A stretch of DNA of 64,000 nucleotides, taken from contig NC_016452.1 of assembly GCF_000235365.1 (NCBI RefSeq), forward strand, positions 1,040,001 through 1,104,000, read 5' to 3'. The first letter of the stretch is position 1, and each line of letters starts with the position of its first letter. Origin of the DNA: Eremothecium cymbalariae DBVPG#7215. Taxonomy: Eukaryota > Ascomycota > Saccharomycetes > Saccharomycetales > Saccharomycetaceae. Below, piece by piece: positions 58,522-64,000 of this stretch. Both the position numbers and the translations under genes were made by a program. The notes beneath the pieces are model-generated. The model searched no databases. It was not told the origin of the DNA and was given only the letters and a program-made list of their open reading frames with translations.

Positions 58522-59289
58522 GACGCACCGTCAGCCCGTCCGCACCGTCCTTGTCGTGTACATAAACCACAGCCGTATATATAATCTGATACTCTCACAA
58601 CCCACACAAACGTACATACGCAACAACAAAAACTGGATTTCTACACCACCCACATACATATACCTCACACTACACCGACAGCACGCGAGAACACCTACAT
58701 AGACCCCTGTGTCTGTCCTGCAGCTTCCTCATAGCTCGTACACGGCCGGGTAGCACTTACCGTGCTCAGTGATCCACCTGTCTTCCAAAAACTGCCAAAG
58801 CTCTGAGTTGGTGAAAAATTTGCCACCAGAGAAGTTTAACACCAAGTTTAACAAGTGGTAGCCTATATTAGAGAAACGGTTGAAACATTAGAAAGAAAAG
58901 GAAAAGAATATTCAGATTCTGGCTCCTAGATATCGTGACTCATATTCAATTCATTGAAGAAATCTACTTGGCCCACCTGTTTCAGTTTCAGCTAATCAGA
59001 TAAGTTTTTACGCAAAACACGCTAAAGGAAGACTTATTAAGGTATCTCTCTAACTAAGCTAGGTTTCTTTCTGTGTTTATATATCGAAATTTGAAGCTCG
59101 AATAGCAAAGAACTGAGGAGAAAAGAGAAGAGGTTTTTAATTCTTTTTATCTTCCGTTAAAACACAAACTCGCACGGAAGTACGCAACCACACACACACA
59201 CGCACACATACACTTTTCTTTCCTACACTTATACACACATACACATACAAATAGGTCTTTCTTTTGTTTGTCACAACATCAATCTAGCA
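58522..59289. other. intergenic, 5' of DEF1
   Basis: About 770 bp. Holds CA-rich microsatellite sequence (about 59188-59240) before DEF1. On the minus strand 58729-58862 is a protein-like open segment preceded by a 3'-splice-like TAG (see findings). Otherwise AT-rich. Confidence 0.5.
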
Positions 59290-61511
59290 ATGTCACAACA
59301 GTATAAGAGGAATAGTAGTAAGTCGAAGAGGTCGCAAGTGGATCCTGAGACCAGATTTAAACTAGATACTTTAACGGAGCTATTTCCGGATTGGACCAAT
59401 GATGATTTAATTGATCTAGTTACTGAGTTTGAAGATCTAGAGACTATTATAGACAAGATTGCCACGGGTGCTGTAACGAAGTGGGATGAAGTGAAGAAGC
59501 CGTCGAAGAAGGATAGACAACAACAAAAGGACCAGGTGTTGGCGCAACAGTACCACACAGTAGGCGAAGGAGAGCAAATAAATTCAGGCGCTGCTAGTGT
59601 ATCGTTCAACCAGCAGGCATTGCAGCCCCAGTCACTACAGCAGCAGCAACAGCAACAACAGCAACAACAACAACGGTCACATCATTCTGCTGGTCATCAG
59701 AACGCGAACTCCAAATCATATCAGAGACAGAACAGCAAATTCAGCAGCGGCGTCGCTCGACAAGGGAAGCAACAGCAGCAGCACACAAAGAGAGATAAGG
59801 TTGCGAAGGAGAACTTGAAGCCAGCAACGCAGCCTTCAAAGTCGACCGCATCTGCCACGTCGTGGGCGGCAATGCTTTCCAAGAAAGAAGAGCCAAAGGG
59901 TCAGAATTCTGTTGAGGAACACCATCAAGAACAACCGCAGCCAGGAGAAAACTTTTCGAAAGATAGCCAACAGAATGACAAGATGGCGCAGGTGCAGAGT
60001 TCCCCCTCGGATGCCTCTGGAGTTGCTACCAGCACTGTAGCGAGCACGCAGCCTGCTCCTTCGTCATCCACACCTCCGCCGGTGGAGAGCGAGCAAAAAC
60101 CAAAGAAGATGACATGGGCCGCAATTGCATCAAAACCGCCAAAGCATACCGATGTTGTCCGTAAACAGGATCCATTAGATAATGTCCAGGGCCTCAAAAA
60201 GGAGGTCAACAAGATCGCCTCGGAGGATACCACGGCTGCCGACACGGCTAAATCTACAATTGCACATGAAGAACCCGCTGTCGCCAGTCAGAACACACGA
60301 CGGGGTCTAGCTGTGGAAGAAACTGCTGCAGCCACTAATGCTGTCTCGGGTGAGAATATCTTCCCTAGAGAAAAGACTGATGTAGTAAAGAATGATAAAC
60401 AAGAAATTTCGGCTACGATGCACGTTAATGCCACCTCCTCGAATGTAGTTGCTGCATCAGGCGAACTTGTGCTGAAGGAAGAACCGGTGGTACCTGTTGC
60501 CAATGCTCCTGTTTCCTTACCAGCTGAAGCCAACCAGCAAGCGTCACAACAGCAGGTTTCTTTTGGTTCCGAAGAGAAGCAGCAAGTTCAGCAACAAACT
60601 CCTCAACAAGCTCAGCAACAACAAGCCCCACAGCAGGTTTCTTTGGTTCCGAAGAGAAGCAGCAAGCTCAGCAACAAACTCCTCAACAAGCTCAGCAACA
60701 ACAAGCCCCACAGCAAACTTACTACCAGGAACAATACACACAACAGGTTCCACAGCAACAAGCACAAGCTGCCCAAGCTCAGCAATACTATATGAATCAG
60801 TACCAATTCCCTGGTTATTCATACCCAGGTATGTTTGATTCCCAATCTGGTTACCCAGTATATAACCAACAGCAATTTGGTGCTATTCCACAACAAGCTC
60901 AACAAGCTGCTCAAAGTGGTCAAAACAGTCAACAGGCTCAATCCCAAACTCAACAACAGCAACAACAACAGCAAGCGCAGCAGCAAGCGCAGCAGCAGCA
61001 ACAACAGCAGTATGGTATTCCTCCTGGTTACGTTCAGGCAGGTGATCTAACCACGCAATCACCTGTTACTTCTCACGTTCAGCCACAACAGCAACCGCAG
61101 TACGGCGGCTATGGTATGCCTTACTATTTCTACCAGCAGTCTTTCCCATACGCTCAACCACAGTACGGAATGGCGGGTCAATATCCATATCAGGTCCCGA
61201 AAGCTGCATACAACTACTATCAACCACAGCAAGCGGGTCAAGCGGGCCAACAAGGTGGTCACCAATCCCAGTCATCTCAAAACGATGACTCCTCTTCGGC
61301 TTCTGCTGCTAACGCTCAGCAAGGCCAGCAAGGTGCTGCGAATGGCCAACAGCAGTCACAAGCCGCTGCTGCTCAGGCACAAGCCGCTGCTAAAGCGCAG
61401 TTCCAACAATACTATCAATTCCAGCAACAAGCCGCTGCAAACCAACAGGGAATGCCTTATGGTTACTCCGGTTATGACTACACTTCCCAAACCTCTAGAG
61501 GTTTTTATTAA
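59290..61511 (+). CDS. DEF1: Def1, RNA polymerase II degradation factor, one-base frameshift
   Basis: Def1 recruits elongin-cullin ligase to stalled RNA polymerase II. The N-terminal CUE domain ([23 protein letters not shown], about 22-44) and Lys/Ser/Gln-rich middle are followed by a very Gln-rich C-terminal part (61000-61500, QQ runs with YG(G/I)-type spacers). As written, the frame stops at 60793-60795 after 501 residues. An 81-bp unit (60553-60633) is repeated at 60634-60713 with one T fewer (T3 at 60642-60644 versus T4 at 60561-60564). Allowing for that base, the frame continues to 61511 and gives about 740 residues, the normal length. The break may be real or a sequence error. Confidence 0.9.
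60553..60713. repeat. tandem 81/80-bp duplication in DEF1
   Basis: Two adjacent copies (60553-60633 and 60634-60713) are nearly identical. Differences are one substitution (Val to Ala codon) and one missing T in copy 2, which causes the frame change. Confidence 0.9.
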
Positions 61512-62282
61512 GGAATGAAATGAGATAAATGCCTATGTTACTTTTGTTTTATTATCCGTCAACTTCCTACATTTACTAAGGACTTGCATCTAATATTTTC
61601 CGGACTATTATTTCGGATACGTTTTATTAACTTAATTTTACTACAATTGGAAATGCTTTTGTTAATAATCCTTTGCACAATCTCAAATTTCTGCCATTCG
61701 TTCGTTGCAAATGCCCATGAAATCTAACTCATGGAATTGCACGTTGAGTCACTGTCTCTCTCGCTTTCTCTCTACTTCCTCCTTCTCTTTCTATTTATAT
61801 TACTGTGGTTTAGTGATTGCTCTTGGGAGATCCCTAGAGCCAAATTTGAAAACTTTTTTTAACACGAGTGAGAGTTCCATTGGCGTTATGTAAATATGGC
61901 AATATGTCTATGAAAAAGTCATTTCACAGTATTCTCAATACATGGTGGTGATGTTAATAATGGTGAGCGGGTACAGCATAACGAAGTATGAAAACTTAGG
62001 GTTCTTGATGACAGGAAAAATAAATAATGAAAAGTAATCAGTATGTGTATATATATGTAGTAGAGTGATCACGCTTCTCAGTACAATTTTTTTTACGTTG
62101 GCCAGTAGATCTTCGATTGATCTTCTGCTCATGTACCAGTAACTCTATATATCTATCTATATCGTTGTTCCCTGTTGAACAGATGGTTTCATCTGGGTTA
62201 TATATTTTTCCGTCAAATTCAAAAACCTCTCCATTTTCTGCAGAATAAGACAACTACCATACACCAAAAAGACCTGCCCATT
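61512..62282. other. intergenic DEF1-OAR1
   Basis: AT-rich 3' region of DEF1 and promoter of OAR1. Contains a CT-rich stretch (61750-61800). No gene seen; the open frame upstream of the OAR1 ATG is not conserved-looking. Confidence 0.5.
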
Positions 62283-63116
62283 ATGCAGGCTGCAACTACG
62301 GCAATAATTACTGGAGGAACCAGCGGGATCGGTCACCAATTAGTGAGAAAGGTAATCTCCAGCGGGATGTCATGTATCTTCGTCGGATCCAGTCCTGAAT
62401 CAGTGCAGGAGTCTCTTCATATGCTCATCGCCGCTAACGACTTCCCCAAAGACAGTACAACAAAGCACCAATTTGTAAGGGGTGTGTCCATAGATCTTTC
62501 GAATTGGCCTTCCTGGACCGCCGAACAGACCTTCAAAAGTTGGGAGTTCTCCCCAACCAACTGTATCATCGGCCCGTTTACAACGCCCTTGTTCAATGTT
62601 TCCCCTAGAAACCCGTGCGGCCCCTCACAAAAATACACCTATAGTCTTCTAGTCAACTGTGCTGGGATTACCCAAAAGTCACTAACCCACAGATCCACAA
62701 CCATCGATATGGCCCGCATCATGAACATAAACCTCATGTCGTTAATGTCCCTAACTCAACTATCCGTCCGCCCTATGCTCAAATCACAACGCAATTCCAA
62801 GGCAACATCCCCAATAATTGTAAATGTAGCCTCCTATCTGGGCCATCCAGATACACATATCCTCCCAGGAACCGCAATATACGCCGCTTCAAAGAGCGCA
62901 GTCCTCCAATACACCTATTCTCTGCGTCCGGAGTTGTCCCGGCTGGGCATCCGCATTGAGGCTATCGCTCCAGGCATCGTACGAGGCACTAAAATGATCG
63001 AAACACTCCCTCCAGATTCCCAGAAGAGTCTGCTACACGCCAAGCCACACCTACAAACCACACCACACGCTGTTGCCGACCTTATATGGTCAATCTATTG
63101 CTCATCTCCTGTCTAA
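62283..63116 (+). CDS. OAR1: mitochondrial 3-oxoacyl-ACP reductase Oar1
   Basis: A 277-residue short-chain dehydrogenase of the mitochondrial fatty-acid synthesis (type II) pathway, which makes lipoate precursors. From ATG 62283 the NADPH motif TAIITGGTSGIGHQLV comes at once (TGxxxGIG). Next are LLVNCAGITQKSL (NAG-type) and the catalytic pair YAASKSA with upstream serine region VASYLGH. An in-frame ATG 36 codons upstream adds a Phe/Lys-rich stretch that could be read as a presequence. S. cerevisiae Oar1 also begins directly with the fold, so the shorter start is preferred. Confidence 0.93.
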   Translation: MQAATTAIITGGTSGIGHQLVRKVISSGMSCIFVGSSPESVQESLHMLIAANDFPKDSTTKHQFVRGVSIDLSNWPSWTAEQTFKSWEFSPTNCIIGPFTTPLFNVSPRNPCGPSQKYTYSLLVNCAGITQKSLTHRSTTIDMARIMNINLMSLMSLTQLSVRPMLKSQRNSKATSPIIVNVASYLGHPDTHILPGTAIYAASKSAVLQYTYSLRPELSRLGIRIEAIAPGIVRGTKMIETLPPDSQKSLLHAKPHLQTTPHAVADLIWSIYCSSPV

Positions 63117-63353
63117 CGTACCAAGCGACATCATCTGTCAAACGTTTCCCACAATTTCTTTTTGTTGTTTTGTCCATTAAAGGGCTTCCTGGATTTGGTG
63201 AAAAAATTTTCTGCTGCGAATATATATATCATAAAAAGGCATTTATTTGCTGAATATATTCCCGTTTTGAAGGTCTGATTCGAGCTATCATCAACAGGTG
63301 TTAATCCACAGGAGATCCATTGCATTCGAAGTAGCATCTAAAACAAGTCTATT

Positions 63354-63857
63354 ATGATTATTTTCAAGGATCTAATTTCTGGCGACGAATTGTTGTCTGA
63401 CGCTTACGACATTAAGTTGGTTGACGAAGTAATTTACGAAGCGGACTGTGCCATGGTTAAGGTTGGTGGTGACAACATTGATATCGGTGCCAACCCTTCT
63501 GCTGAAAATGGTGATGAAGATGTTGACGACGGTACTGAAACTGTCAACAATGTTGTTCATTCTTTCCGCTTGCAACAAACTGCCTTTGACAAGAAGTCAT
63601 TTTTGACTTACATCAAGGGTTATATGAAGGAGATAAAAACCAGACTACAGGAAACCAACCCGGATGCGATCTCCACTTTTGAAAAGGGTGCTCAAACCTA
63701 TGTCAAGAAGGTTATTGGTTCTTTCAAGGATTGGGAGTTCTTCACCGGTGAGTCCATGGACCCAGAGGCTATGTTGGTTTTGATGAACTACCGTGAGGAT
63801 GGTGTGACTCCATTCGTTGCTGTGTGGAAGCATGGTGTTAAGGAAGAGAAGATTTAA
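63354..63857 (+). CDS. TMA19: Tma19, translationally controlled tumour protein homologue
   Basis: A 167-residue TCTP-fold protein that associates with ribosomes and moves to mitochondria under stress. It opens MIIFKDLISGDELLSDAYDI, with the TCTP signature-like FKDWEFFTGESMDPEAMLVLMNYRE in the C-terminal half and VVHSFRLQQTAFDKKSFLTYIKGYMK in the helical hairpin. Codon use is strongly biased to preferred yeast codons, as for an abundant protein. Length is identical to the S. cerevisiae protein. Confidence 0.98.
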   Translation: MIIFKDLISGDELLSDAYDIKLVDEVIYEADCAMVKVGGDNIDIGANPSAENGDEDVDDGTETVNNVVHSFRLQQTAFDKKSFLTYIKGYMKEIKTRLQETNPDAISTFEKGAQTYVKKVIGSFKDWEFFTGESMDPEAMLVLMNYREDGVTPFVAVWKHGVKEEKI

Positions 63858-64000
63858 GTATATGTATATGTGTATGTATATGTATATGTAAAAAGCGTTT
63901 GTGGATTTTCGTCTATAATATCTTTATGCTGGAGTAGGTGCTTCCAACATTTTGGGTGCCAAGATGTGTTTATATATATAAGAATACTTCTCAGGATCCT
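63858..64000. other. 3' region of TMA19 with TATATG repeats
   Basis: Imperfect (TATATG) repeats just after the stop (63859-63890) match yeast polyadenylation efficiency elements. The window ends in non-coding sequence. Confidence 0.55.

Noticed and set aside
60425..61275. Minus-strand Leu-rich frames over DEF1
   Set aside because: CAG/CAA repeats read antisense as CTG/TTG give Leu runs; not membrane proteins.
1..64000. CRISPR arrays, bacterial operons, phage or viral genes
   Set aside because: Nothing of the kind is present; all genes and signals are those of a yeast chromosome.

Overview
This is nuclear DNA from a budding yeast of the Saccharomycetaceae. Evidence: compact, mostly intron-free genes; a few short introns with GTATGT/GTACGT donors and TACTAAC-type branch points; and about 38 genes with a recognisable Saccharomyces cerevisiae counterpart. 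Genes that S. cerevisiae keeps on two different chromosomes are interleaved here in single runs (YDR466-472 with YHR009-014, then YDR392-405 with YOR142-152). This is the order expected of a lineage that did not undergo the whole-genome duplication. I cannot fix the genus from sequence reading alone; Eremothecium, Lachancea, Kluyveromyces, Torulaspora and Zygosaccharomyces are all possible.

Layout. 1-17.4 kb: PKH3 (5' end cut by the window), TDA3, TLG1, SDC1, UGO1, an unrecognised coiled-coil gene, RPL27 (intron), DIA4, VPS29 (intron), a frame-disrupted homocysteine S-methyltransferase, ARD1, TRS31 and a possible SPO13. 18-31.8 kb: ATG40 (with an apparent intron), MRP20, RPB2, MRPL23, RPB7, the divergent spore-wall pair DIT1/DIT2 (DIT2 frame-disrupted) and URH1. 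33-53.6 kb: UTP5, NCB2 (intron), SXM1, SMP3, RPT3, SHE9, SPP2, MDM32, PNO1, ELG1, SPT3 and THI80. 53.6-55.1 kb: a gene-poor interval with two tandem LTR-like repeats upstream of a tRNA-Gly(CCC). 55.1-64 kb: LSC1, then a block matching YKL052-056: ASK1, MDM35, DEF1 (one-base frameshift inside a duplicated repeat), OAR1 and TMA19.

Most genes are housekeeping: transcription (RPB2, RPB7, NCB2, SPT3, SDC1, DEF1), ribosome synthesis and translation (RPL27, UTP5, PNO1, MRP20, MRPL23, DIA4, TMA19), mitochondrial form and metabolism (UGO1, SHE9, MDM32, MDM35, LSC1, OAR1), endosome/Golgi/ER traffic (TLG1, VPS29, TRS31, TDA3, ATG40), proteasome (RPT3) and chromosome maintenance (ELG1, ASK1). Promoter signals agree with these assignments: Rap1 sites at RPL27, a PACE box at RPT3, PAC at UTP5, and RRPE+PAC at PNO1.

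I see no bacterial-type operon, CRISPR array or novel multi-gene system. The points most worth checking are the ATG40 intron, the long perfect palindromes inserted in the RPL27 promoter, three single-base frame disruptions (SAM4-like, DIT2, DEF1), the LTR-like tandem repeat beside the tRNA gene, and a symmetric triple CACGTG cluster between UTP5 and NCB2. S. cerevisiae gene names, positions and lengths used for comparison are from memory, not from a search.
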